Assembly (NCBI RefSeq): GCF_900607235.1
Contig: NZ_LR027849.1
Span: 992,001 to 1,056,000 of the forward strand
DNA: 64,000 nucleotides
Direction: 5' to 3'
DNA from: Olivibacter jilunii
Lineage (GTDB): Bacteria; Bacteroidota; Bacteroidia; Sphingobacteriales; Sphingobacteriaceae
Positions 53,757-61,661 of this stretch are shown piece by piece; position 1 is the stretch's first letter; each line of letters opens with the position of its first letter. Below the pieces are notes generated by a model. The model was not told where the DNA came from, searched no databases, and worked only from the letters and a program-made list of their open reading frames with translations. The position numbers were made by a program, and so were the translations under genes.

Positions 53757-54395
53757 CTAATTTTGTATGAACTCTTTATGCAGACGATAAAATATCAGAC
53801 TTAAATTGTCTTTCGCCCCAGTTTTTGTGATGAGGTTTTGACGTAAATCTTCGATGTTGCGTTTTGTGGTAAATAAACGGTAAGCAATTTCTTTATTGGC
53901 GTAGCCGCATACCATTAAATCAAGCACCTCCTTTTCTTTGTCAGATAGCGCGAGATCGGTGTTCAGCGTACTAATATGATCTTCAAAGTCGCTTAGTTTA
54001 TTAAAAAGTCGTACCGTTAGGCTTGGATCAACGTATTTTTTACCTTGCAAAACATAGCGGATTGCAAATAAAAGTTCTTCTTTTTGAACCGATTGCGTAA
54101 TGTAGGCGTGCGCCCCCGCATGCATTGCTCGGATCGCAGGCTGTAAACCATGGTCGTTGTCTAAAATTATAATCTTTAAATTACCGGATCCTTTCAACTT
54201 AGCTATCAATTCCTTGTCGATAGAATAGTTAAGATCATTACCCCAAATCAGTACGTCGACATCCGTTAGATGCTCTTTTAAGGTTTCTAGACAGTTATTG
54301 GTGTAATTGACATCTATATTGTCCTGTTGTAATATAGCTCGGATACCATCTCGACGTATAGGATTATTGTCCGCAATCGCTAACTTGGTTTTCAT
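53757..54395 (-). CDS. NarL/LuxR-type regulator with degenerate receiver (Asp to Gly)
   Basis: The receiver half (1 to about 120) keeps one acidic residue (IADNNPIR, Asp9), but the phospho-acceptor position is Gly52 (VDVLIWGND) and the switch Lys is Gln (YITQSV). The LuxR domain (about 145-208: LSDKEKEVLDLMVCGYANKEIAYRLFTTKRNIEDLRQNL) is intact. It is paralogous to 36252-36887. It lies downstream of the canonical NarL-type gene on the same strand, 150 bases away. Confidence 0.85.
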   Translation of the reverse strand: MKTKLAIADNNPIRRDGIRAILQQDNIDVNYTNNCLETLKEHLTDVDVLIWGNDLNYSIDKELIAKLKGSGNLKIIILDNDHGLQPAIRAMHAGAHAYITQSVQKEELLFAIRYVLQGKKYVDPSLTVRLFNKLSDFEDHISTLNTDLALSDKEKEVLDLMVCGYANKEIAYRLFTTKRNIEDLRQNLITKTGAKDNLSLIFYRLHKEFIQN

Positions 54396-54545
54396 AATTG
54401 AGAATTAGATAATTAACCACTAAACTTTTCTGCGCAATTCACGTCGCAGTTATGCAATCTGACTGCCAACAAAGGTCGTGATTAAAGGAAACATCAATTA
54501 CGTATAAATACCCAAAATTAGCTTCGGTAAATACGGTAATATACA

Positions 54546-55196
54546 TTATTTCAGGATACCATTTTGATAAGCGTACTTTATTAATGCAGCAGTATTTCTT
54601 ACACCTGTTTTTTCAATAAGACTTTGGCGGTATCCTTCTACTGTCCGTTTACTTGTAAACAAGCGTTCTGCGATTTCCTGATTCGTAAATCCATCAGCTG
54701 TGAGGGCCAAAACTTCCATTTCACGGTTATTTATTTGTAAATCAGTAGCATTTGCACTGGCTGATGAAGGGACTACTTTCATAGCTTGTCGCAAAAGTTT
54801 AAAACTAATTTCCGCGCAAATATAGGGTTCACCCTGGGCGGCAAACCGAATCGCGAACAAGAGTTCATCACGGCTTACGTTTTTGATCAAATATGCTGTT
54901 GCACCAGCCTCAAAGGCTTGGGAAACATATTTTTCATGATCCATCATTGAGAGAACGATGATATGAATACCTGGATAAAGATTTTTAATATGCTTAGTTA
55001 AGGTTATACCATCGGTATCCGGCATATTGATATCCATAACGATCGCATCCACCGTTTGTCGCTCGTCGAGGAGGAAAAGCAGCTCTTCTTGTTGATCCGT
55101 TTCGCCAACAACGGTAATATCCGATTCAATTTCCAATAAGGTCCTAATGCCTTGTCTTACAATATGGTGGTCGTCAACTAGAATAATGTTAATCAT
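54546..55196 (-). CDS. NarL/FixJ-type response regulator
   Basis: A complete 216-aa regulator. The receiver has the acidic pair in ILVDDHHIVRQGI, phospho-acceptor Asp in VDAIVMDINMPDTDG (about residue 54) and Lys in AYLIKNV. The LuxR domain (about 148-212: NNREMEVLALTADGFTNQEIAERLFTSKRTVEGYRQSL) follows. Its cognate kinase is not adjacent; the orphan hybrid kinase at 6375 and other kinases outside the window are candidates. It is followed downstream by the degenerate paralogue. Confidence 0.9.
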   Translation of the reverse strand: MINIILVDDHHIVRQGIRTLLEIESDITVVGETDQQEELLFLLDERQTVDAIVMDINMPDTDGITLTKHIKNLYPGIHIIVLSMMDHEKYVSQAFEAGATAYLIKNVSRDELLFAIRFAAQGEPYICAEISFKLLRQAMKVVPSSASANATDLQINNREMEVLALTADGFTNQEIAERLFTSKRTVEGYRQSLIEKTGVRNTAALIKYAYQNGILK

Positions 55197-55307
55197 GATA
55201 TCTCATTTGGTTAATGGCCAATCGCTTATTGATTCACGATAATGTGACAGCTATTTAATAAAGTGTTTTATCATGCCTACGTGTTAATATCCTATCTGTA
55301 TTTTTGT

Positions 55308-56057
55308 CTATTTATGTGGTACGTCTAATAGATAATAGGGCTTGGCTTGATCTTCATTTCTAAGTATTGGCAAAGCCACATTGAAGACCCGGACACCGCC
55401 CGAAGTCACACCGTCGAGCTGGCCGGCATGAGCGTGGCCGTGAAAGGCAGCATAGACCTTTCTCCTATGTAAAGGGTCTGCTAGTCTCGAAGAGCCTAAA
55501 AAAGGAAAAATTTGCTCAGGTTCTCCAATTACGGTTTCCTTAATAGGTGAATAATGTAATAAAGCGATTTTGAGAATATTAGGATTGTCTTGCTCCAATC
55601 TAGCAAGTGCACGATCCAGCTGCAACGATTCATTTACGGCCTCTTGAACAAAAGATTTCATAGACTCTTCACCAAACATAGATAGCATATATTCGTCAAA
55701 GCCACCACCAAAGCCCTTTACACCCGCAAAACCAATATTATCAATAACAATACCTTCGCCATCTAGAATGACCATATTACTGTCTTGCAGAATCTGACGA
55801 ATTAATTTATGTCTACCTTTTTCGTAATCGTGATTTCCCAATACACCTATAACCGGTATATTGCATGATTTTAATTCAGCAGCCAAAACGGTCGCCTCAT
55901 CTTCATCTCCTGTATCGGTAAGATCGCCACAAATTAGCAGTACGTCAGCTTTGTTAGCTATTTCCTCGAAACAATCTGCCCAGCGGCCTTTATCACTCAC
56001 TCGAATGTGAATATCTGCTAGCGCAGCTATTGTGGTTTTAACTTTCTTTCCCATCAT
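55308..56057 (-). CDS. Metallophosphoesterase, paired with a nucleotidyltransferase-like gene
   Basis: A 249-aa calcineurin-like phosphoesterase. Motifs: LADIHIR (Asp14/His16-type), ICGDLTDTGD, VLGNHDYEKGRH, LLHYSP and FHGHAHAG. The overlap with the upstream gene is a single base (TAATG), so the two are translationally coupled. Phosphodiesterases of this fold act on nucleic acids, nucleotides or phosphoproteins; here the partner suggests a nucleotide-linked substrate, which is inference. The last 30 residues (ILRNEDQAKPYYLLD) are family-typical. Confidence 0.85.
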   Translation of the reverse strand: MMGKKVKTTIAALADIHIRVSDKGRWADCFEEIANKADVLLICGDLTDTGDEDEATVLAAELKSCNIPVIGVLGNHDYEKGRHKLIRQILQDSNMVILDGEGIVIDNIGFAGVKGFGGGFDEYMLSMFGEESMKSFVQEAVNESLQLDRALARLEQDNPNILKIALLHYSPIKETVIGEPEQIFPFLGSSRLADPLHRRKVYAAFHGHAHAGQLDGVTSGGVRVFNVALPILRNEDQAKPYYLLDVPHK

Positions 56058-56800
56058 TAAATTGTTGTAATTGTAGATGACTTATAATTCCATTCTTTGA
56101 TATCCACCTCATATTGCGTTTGATCAATCAAAGGACCTCTACATACCTTCTCAACGGGAGGCGGTAGCTCGTATTGCTCTTTCGCTCGCTCTATGAGTTC
56201 ATCAAAAAGCCATTTAGGTACTATGTGCCGATAGTCGGCCGGATAAACGAATTGAAAAGTTATTAATTGCGCTAGTAAAATGTGCCAATGTTGATCTAGG
56301 CGATTTAAAAGATGCTTCCAATCAATATGCTTTCCATATCGTAAAAAGGTATGATTGATATCAGCACTGTCGTTTCTTTCTCGATTCCTAACATACATTT
56401 TACACCAAATCAGCTCTTCAGCGGGAATAAATTTGACTGGTACACCAACAAATTCGCCGGTACTCGCACGTACGTACCAGCTGTCGTCTACCGTACAAAT
56501 GTTATTAACGGTATCGAAAATAATATCTATAAAATAATCTCCCTTAAAGACTTTGGCTAGCCACCTCGCATCGGTCAATTCGGTTCGATAACCATTCAAG
56601 GCGAAATGCTTCAGGATTTTTGGATATTCACTGCTTTTACAGAAAATATCGAGATCCTTTGTATTTCTAAAAATACCGGTATAATGAAACATGGCAAAGG
56701 CGCCACCTAGCATGTACGGACTACCGCTATCATTTAAAAGTTTTAATGCTTCTTTAAAAAATGCATTGGAAATATCTTTTTGCTCCTGTGTTTCTATCAT
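56057..56800 (-). CDS. Nucleotidyltransferase-fold protein (AbiEii/NTP_transf-like)
   Basis: A 247-aa protein with the nucleotidyltransferase motif YMLGGAFAMFHYTGIFRNTKDLDIF: the GG followed by the DxD metal pair in DLDIF (about residue 51-54). A third acidic residue is likely at DYFIDIIFD (about 95). The remaining part contains an AbiEii-like block (FIPAEELIWCKMYVRNRERNDSAD) with the late Lys/Arg-rich helix. Family members transfer nucleotides to tRNA, proteins or drugs, or act as toxins. It is coupled to the metallophosphoesterase that follows. Confidence 0.8.
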   Translation of the reverse strand: MIETQEQKDISNAFFKEALKLLNDSGSPYMLGGAFAMFHYTGIFRNTKDLDIFCKSSEYPKILKHFALNGYRTELTDARWLAKVFKGDYFIDIIFDTVNNICTVDDSWYVRASTGEFVGVPVKFIPAEELIWCKMYVRNRERNDSADINHTFLRYGKHIDWKHLLNRLDQHWHILLAQLITFQFVYPADYRHIVPKWLFDELIERAKEQYELPPPVEKVCRGPLIDQTQYEVDIKEWNYKSSTITTI

Positions 56801-56988
56801 AAGTTTAGCATTCTATAAGGTTATAACAGCATCTCCGCCTTTTTTGTTCTTTTTCCGTATTGAATATACTTCACTCATGAATAACGAGATTAAAAGGAGT
56901 TTTCCTGAACCTCCTAATCTGCTATAGCTTTCAAACCTTAACCGAATCTATTTGTTTGACAACACAATAAGGTAATATTCAAACTATT

Positions 56989-57783
56989 ATGTCTGGAAGA
57001 AAAAAAGTATTAATACCATTGAATTTCTCAGTAAAAACCTTTTATGTTCTGCAGTTTGTATTAAAGAAAGCGAATCTCTTCGATTGGTCGGTATTCATTA
57101 TTTTGTCGTTCGAAAATGACAAATCTGAGAATAAAGAGGATATTGATCAAAAGCTTGAACACTTAATGAGGCAGGCGAAAAACGATTTTCCGCTTGTCCA
57201 CATTAGGGGAGAGGCAATACAAGGTGACATCTTGCAGTTCCTTTTGGATTTAAACAGAAGCGAACACTTTGATCTCATTGTGTCCGGACAGTATGCAGAT
57301 ATTTTACATTATGCGTCGCGCGACCTTACTGAGGGATTAGTAGAGCAGTGCTATACGCCTGTATTGGTACTTCCCGAAAGCCAGCACTTGCCAAATCTTC
57401 GTCATGTTGGCGTGATGACGAGTTTTCATGAAAACGAAATAGAAAGCATTAAACTAGTTGAACAGTTATTTGATGGGAAACTAGATATAACGGTATTTCA
57501 TGTGGCAAATGAGGAAAAAAAAGAGTTGGCATACGAACGAATGCGTGAATGGGAGCTTGACATTAGGGGAAATATCGAGAAGGTTGATATTCACTTTTTA
57601 GTAGTAGAAGCAGATACCGTCCTTGAAGGAGTTAAACGGGCGATAAATGAAGAGGATATAGATGTATTAGTTGTGACTTCAATTGCCAAGACCTTTGTGA
57701 AAAAGATATTGTCTAAAAATCTTTTTAAGGAACTTACGCAAGTTCAGGTAATACGACCAACATTATTCGTAAAATGTGACTAA
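56989..57783 (+). CDS. Tandem universal stress protein
   Basis: A 264-aa protein with two USP-type domains: residues 1 to about 135 (KKVLIPLNFSVKTFYVLQFV, FDLIVSGQYA) and about 140-264 (HVGVMTSFHENEIESIKLVEQ, DIDVLVVTSIAK). The ATP-binding G-x2-G-x9-G(S/T) motif of UspA is not clean in either half, so nucleotide binding is doubtful. The first of a plus-strand string of stress-type small genes; the KTSC gene follows in 17 bases. Confidence 0.8.
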   Translation: MSGRKKVLIPLNFSVKTFYVLQFVLKKANLFDWSVFIILSFENDKSENKEDIDQKLEHLMRQAKNDFPLVHIRGEAIQGDILQFLLDLNRSEHFDLIVSGQYADILHYASRDLTEGLVEQCYTPVLVLPESQHLPNLRHVGVMTSFHENEIESIKLVEQLFDGKLDITVFHVANEEKKELAYERMREWELDIRGNIEKVDIHFLVVEADTVLEGVKRAINEEDIDVLVVTSIAKTFVKKILSKNLFKELTQVQVIRPTLFVKCD

Positions 57784-57800
57784 GTCAAAATTATATAGCT

Positions 57801-58007
57801 ATGCCCTCCACTGTTATAGATTCCGTTCATTACAATGCAGACACCGAAGTTCTTCAAATCGTTTTCACTACTGGCTTGCTGTATCTTTATTACAATGTTC
57901 CACCCATAATTTATGAGGAACTGATCCACGCCCGTTCGAAAGGTGCTTTTTTCAATAAAAAGATACGGGGAAACTATCCATTTAAAAAAAGAGAATCACA
58001 AATTTGA
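57801..58007 (+). CDS. KTSC-domain protein, 68 aa
   Basis: Matches the KTSC family over its full length: SVHYNADTEVLQIVFTTG, YLYYNVPPIIYEEL and AFFNKKIRGNYPF. The domain is found alone or fused to lysyl-tRNA synthetase and phage proteins and its role is not known. It follows the USP gene in the same direction. Confidence 0.88.
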   Translation: MPSTVIDSVHYNADTEVLQIVFTTGLLYLYYNVPPIIYEELIHARSKGAFFNKKIRGNYPFKKRESQI

Positions 58008-58070
58008 ACATAATTAAAACAGGATATTACAGCCATAGCGCGCTCAAAGGATTAAAACAGAATACATAGC

Positions 58071-58127
58071 ATGACTACATTTTTTGTCGCTGTTCTACTT
58101 GGAATAATTTATGTGCTATATGTGTGA
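58071..58127 (+). CDS. Tiny membrane peptide, 18 aa
   Basis: MTTFFVAVLLGIIYVLYV followed by TGA: a single hydrophobic helix, similar in kind to KdpF-like mini-peptides. No other Kdp gene is present. It lies between the KTSC gene and a hydrophilic 66-aa gene, in the same direction. Its reality as a gene is uncertain; short hydrophobic frames occur by chance. Confidence 0.3.
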   Translation: MTTFFVAVLLGIIYVLYV

Positions 58128-58145
58128 TTACCTTAATAAAAAAAA

Positions 58146-58346
58146 ATGGCTATAAGAAAAGACAAGCGCTTATCCCCTTTAAAAAACAAAGCCTCTAAAA
58201 AGAGGGAAGAAGAGGACAAGCCCGATTTATCCTATGAAGCGGGAGTAGATCCACAGAAGGACCAGATAAATGAGGTTCCAAAAAATACAGAAGACTGGCA
58301 GAATGCAAATGATGAGGACAAACTAGGGGAGAAAAATAAAAGTTAA
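58146..58346 (+). CDS. Hydrophilic hypothetical protein, 66 aa
   Basis: Begins MAIRKDKRLSPLKNKASKKRE. The product is highly charged, with a basic N-terminal third and an acidic C-terminal part (NDEDKLGEKNKS); it is likely disordered. Such short hydrophilic proteins accompany desiccation and stress genes in this group, but I cannot name a family. It is convergent with the 56-aa gene at 58373. Confidence 0.55.
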   Translation: MAIRKDKRLSPLKNKASKKREEEDKPDLSYEAGVDPQKDQINEVPKNTEDWQNANDEDKLGEKNKS

Positions 58347-58372
58347 CGGATACAAACCGATACGAAACTATT

Positions 58373-58543
58373 CTACAATTTCCTGCCTTTTTCATTAATA
58401 ATAAGTGCCTCCTTTTCAATTGCAGGTTGCTTAATTCTGCCAGGCTTTTTGTCTGGGTTCTTTTTCTGTAGCATACCGTTCCGTTCGTCTGTCCCACCAT
58501 TGTTCAGTTGCTGATTACGTTCATTTTTCTTTTTCCGATCCAT
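58373..58543 (-). CDS. Hypothetical basic protein, 56 aa
   Basis: ATG at 58543 to TAG at 58373 on the minus strand: MDRKKKNERNQQLNNGG, then a Lys/Pro-rich part (KKNPDKKPGRIKQP) and a short hydrophobic end. Codon use looks coding. It resembles other unnamed short basic proteins of this group; no family assigned. It ends 26 bases from the end of the convergent 66-aa gene. Confidence 0.45.
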   Translation of the reverse strand: MDRKKKNERNQQLNNGGTDERNGMLQKKNPDKKPGRIKQPAIEKEALIINEKGRKL

Positions 58544-58819
58544 ATAATAGTCATTTTATCTTTCTAAACTTATAGCAAACGCCGTTCCGCTACCCTCACA
58601 ATTGACCAATCGCATCTCATCTTCCGGCCTGGTTTTATAGATGTACTAATAAATGGATAAGTTGTTTATTTATCCGGAATTCTTTCAATCTCCAACGCGT
58701 CTTATTGTTAGTAATCTTCTAATAGATTTTATTTTTTTATTCATTTCAGTAAAAAAATATGCTTGGCTCGGTTTTTTAGCAATGGAAGTAAAGTTTAGTT
58801 GAATTTATAATATATCCTT

Positions 58820-59014
58820 ATGAAAAAGTTATTGTTTACAGCTGCAGTAGCAGCATTTATTTTTATTGGATGCGGTAATCGTCAAGGCGATACAAACGAT
58901 GGTATGGGAGCTGGGGATGGAACAGATACATTACAAGAACCCATGCATCCCAATGATACTTCAGGAATGGCAGCACCGGTTGATACCGCAATGGATACAA
59001 CATCGATGCCTTAA
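58820..59014 (+). CDS. Small lipoprotein, 64 aa
   Basis: A lipoprotein signal (KKLLFTAAVAAFIFIGCGN, Cys about residue 18) followed by a Gly/Asp/Thr-rich, disordered mature part (DTNDGMGAGDGTDTLQEP, TSGMAAPVDTAMDTTSMP). Repeated Asp-Thr and Met residues stand out. No family recognised. It lies 78 bases before the SDR gene, and six bases before an upstream ATG of the same frame as that gene. Confidence 0.65.
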   Translation: MKKLLFTAAVAAFIFIGCGNRQGDTNDGMGAGDGTDTLQEPMHPNDTSGMAAPVDTAMDTTSMP

Positions 59015-59092
59015 TTAACAATGAACCAACAAGAAAGGAAAACCCATATAATGGCACTTTCTTGTTTTCTATTAACCTTAATGAGAAAAGTA

Positions 59093-59989
59093 ATGAGCAG
59101 TTCTAATCAAAATGTACAAGATCCGCAAAAAAAACACCCGGTACCGCCCTTCCCTCAACAAGAGCAGGAGGCACCCGGAGTTGAGCGGGAAATGGAGCCA
59201 AAGGCTGACCATGGAGAAGAAAGTTATCGAGGGACAGGTAAGTTGAAAGGAAAGAAAGCCATTATTACAGGAGGCGATTCGGGTATTGGAAAAGCAGCTG
59301 CAATCGCCTTTGCACGCGAGGGCGCTGATGTTCTCATCAGCTATTTGGCAGATGTTGAAGATGAAGATGCGAAGGACACCGCCCGATGGGTGCAAGAAGC
59401 AGGAACCAAAGCGCTCCTCGTAAAAGGTGACATAGGCGAGGCCTCCCATTGTCGATCGCTAGTTGAACAGGCGATTACCGAATTTGGACAAGTAGATATT
59501 CTTGTGAACAATGCCGCATTTCAAATGGGACGAGAAAGCTTACAGGATATACCGGAAGGAGAATGGGAACACACCTTCGCGACAAATATTCATAGTATGT
59601 ATTATTTATGCAAGGCAGCGGAACCTTACATGAAAAAGGGCGCAAGTATTATTAACACCACTTCTGTAAATGCCTATTCTCCCACACCCATATTATTAGC
59701 ATATGCAGCTACAAAAGGCGCGATCCAAAACTTCACGTCGAACCTAGCACAATTATTTCTAGAGCAAAAGAAGGGTATACGAGTCAATGCAGTTGCCCCG
59801 GGTCCTGTATGGACGCCTTTAATTCCTTCTACGATGCCTAATGCGGATAAGTTCGGTGAAAATACGCCAATGGGACGTCCGGCCCAACCTGCTGAAATGG
59901 CTCCGATTTACGTTTTTTTGGCGTCTGACGAAAGCAGCTATATCTCGGGGGCAACGATACCTGCTACCGGTGGACGAGTTACTATTTAG
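59093..59989 (+). CDS. Short-chain dehydrogenase of the YghA/stress type
   Basis: A 298-aa SDR with the N-terminal extension typical of the YghA group (DPQKKHPVPPFPQQEQEAPG) and the Rossmann motif in AIITGGDSGIGKAAAIAFA. The NNAA block (VDILVNNAAFQMG) and active site Ser/Tyr/Lys (NTTSVNAYSP, YAATKGA) are present. Family members act on small aldehydes or are induced by general stress. ATG at 59021 is in frame and would add 24 residues, but those do not look like the family. It lies just before the two GH13 genes. Confidence 0.85.
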   Translation: MSSSNQNVQDPQKKHPVPPFPQQEQEAPGVEREMEPKADHGEESYRGTGKLKGKKAIITGGDSGIGKAAAIAFAREGADVLISYLADVEDEDAKDTARWVQEAGTKALLVKGDIGEASHCRSLVEQAITEFGQVDILVNNAAFQMGRESLQDIPEGEWEHTFATNIHSMYYLCKAAEPYMKKGASIINTTSVNAYSPTPILLAYAATKGAIQNFTSNLAQLFLEQKKGIRVNAVAPGPVWTPLIPSTMPNADKFGENTPMGRPAQPAEMAPIYVFLASDESSYISGATIPATGGRVTI

Positions 59990-60023
59990 TATAGACAGAT
60001 TTTAAATTTATTTCTTCTTAACA

Positions 60024-61661
60024 ATGTACCAAGAGCAATTGTGGTGGCGTCATGGCATTATATATCAGATTTATCCTCGTTCGTTTAAAGATAGTAACGG
60101 GGATGGTATAGGCGATTTAAAAGGGATTATCCAACAGTTAGATTACCTAGAATGGTTAGGAATTAGAGCGGTATGGCTGTCACCAATTTATCCTTCGCCG
60201 ATGGCTGATTTTGGCTACGATATATCAGATTATAAACAGATTCATCCTATATTCGGCGAGATGCACGATTTGGAATCACTCCTTGATGAACTTCATAGGA
60301 GAAACATGAAGTTGATATTGGATCTAGTGCCTAATCACACATCCAGCCAACATCCCTGGTTTATCGAGTCCAAGTCATCAAAAGATTCACCAAAGCGTTC
60401 TTGGTATATTTGGGAAGATGCCAAACCAGATGGCTCGGCTCCTAATAATTGGCTTAGCGTATTCGGTGGAAGCGCTTGGGAGTGGGATGAAGATACACAG
60501 CAATATTATTATCATGCATTTTTAAAAGAACAACCAGACCTTAATTGGCGAAACGAAGATGTTCAAAAAGCGATGTTGGAGGTAATGCAATTTTGGTTGG
60601 AAAAAGGCGTTGACGGGTTCCGCGTTGATGTTATGTGGCATTTAATTAAAGACAAACAACTTCGGGATAATCCGCTCAATCCTGATTTTCAAGAAAGGGA
60701 TGCTAATTATAATCGTCTGCTCCCCGTATATTCTACCGATCAGCCGGAAGTGCATGAGTTAGTTGGACAAATGCGTGCGCTACTCGAACAGTATCAGGAG
60801 AAAGTGTTGATCGGTGAAATATACCTGCCAATCCAACGGCTAGTTACCTACTATGGAATTAATTCGAGTGGTGCGCATTTGCCTTTTAACTTCCAATTAC
60901 TCACATTGCCGTGGGATGCCCAACAAATTGCTGTTGCCATTGATGAATACGAGGGGGCAATTCCGGAAAATGGTTGGCCCAATTGGGTTCTAAGCAATCA
61001 CGATAAGCCGCGTATAGCTAGTCGTATCGGAGGCCAACAGGCAAGGGTTGCTGCATTTTTACTACTTACACTAAGGGGAACGCCAACAATTTACTATGGA
61101 GACGAGATTGGCATGTACGATGTTCCTATACCAAGCGATGAAGTGCAAGATCCCCAAGGACTAAATATGCCCGGTAAAAATTTAAGCCGGGATCCCGCCA
61201 GAACCCCCATGCAATGGAACAATGGTGAATTCGCCGGTTTTTCAACAGTTAAACCATGGCTTCGAGTCGACAAGCGTTTTAAACGGGAGAATGTAGAGAT
61301 TCAGAAAGATAATCCTTATAGTATGCTTACCTTGTACCGGAAGCTTATCAAGCTGAGGAATGAAGAGCCGACATTGCAATACGGCAACTATGTTCCTATA
61401 TTTAGCGATCAGCAGTTGATTATTTATAAACGAGCGCTCGAAGGATATCCTACCTTTCTTATCGCATTGAATTTAACGCCAAGACCCGCTTATTTTAAAC
61501 AACAAGGCAAGACCGTTTTAAAAGGCGAGGTAATTTTAGCAACAACACCCGAGACTGAGGGTCTATCACTTGAAGAAGAAATCTATGTAGGTGGGGATGA
61601 AGCACTGGTTATTCGATTAGAAAAAAACAAAACCGTTTCTGCACCTGTTCTTAATACATGA
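60024..61661 (+). CDS. GH13 alpha-glucosidase
   Basis: A 545-aa enzyme hydrolysing or transferring alpha-glucosyl groups. The TIM barrel begins GIIYQIYPRSFKDSNGDGIG; the catalytic triad lies in GFRVDVMWH (nucleophile Asp), IGEIYLPIQ (acid Glu) and LSNHDKPRI (Asp). The C-terminal beta domain follows after about residue 440. No signal peptide, so the enzyme is cytosolic. It overlaps the second GH13 gene by four bases (ATGA), so the two are one operon. Confidence 0.92.
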   Translation: MYQEQLWWRHGIIYQIYPRSFKDSNGDGIGDLKGIIQQLDYLEWLGIRAVWLSPIYPSPMADFGYDISDYKQIHPIFGEMHDLESLLDELHRRNMKLILDLVPNHTSSQHPWFIESKSSKDSPKRSWYIWEDAKPDGSAPNNWLSVFGGSAWEWDEDTQQYYYHAFLKEQPDLNWRNEDVQKAMLEVMQFWLEKGVDGFRVDVMWHLIKDKQLRDNPLNPDFQERDANYNRLLPVYSTDQPEVHELVGQMRALLEQYQEKVLIGEIYLPIQRLVTYYGINSSGAHLPFNFQLLTLPWDAQQIAVAIDEYEGAIPENGWPNWVLSNHDKPRIASRIGGQQARVAAFLLLTLRGTPTIYYGDEIGMYDVPIPSDEVQDPQGLNMPGKNLSRDPARTPMQWNNGEFAGFSTVKPWLRVDKRFKRENVEIQKDNPYSMLTLYRKLIKLRNEEPTLQYGNYVPIFSDQQLIIYKRALEGYPTFLIALNLTPRPAYFKQQGKTVLKGEVILATTPETEGLSLEEEIYVGGDEALVIRLEKNKTVSAPVLNT

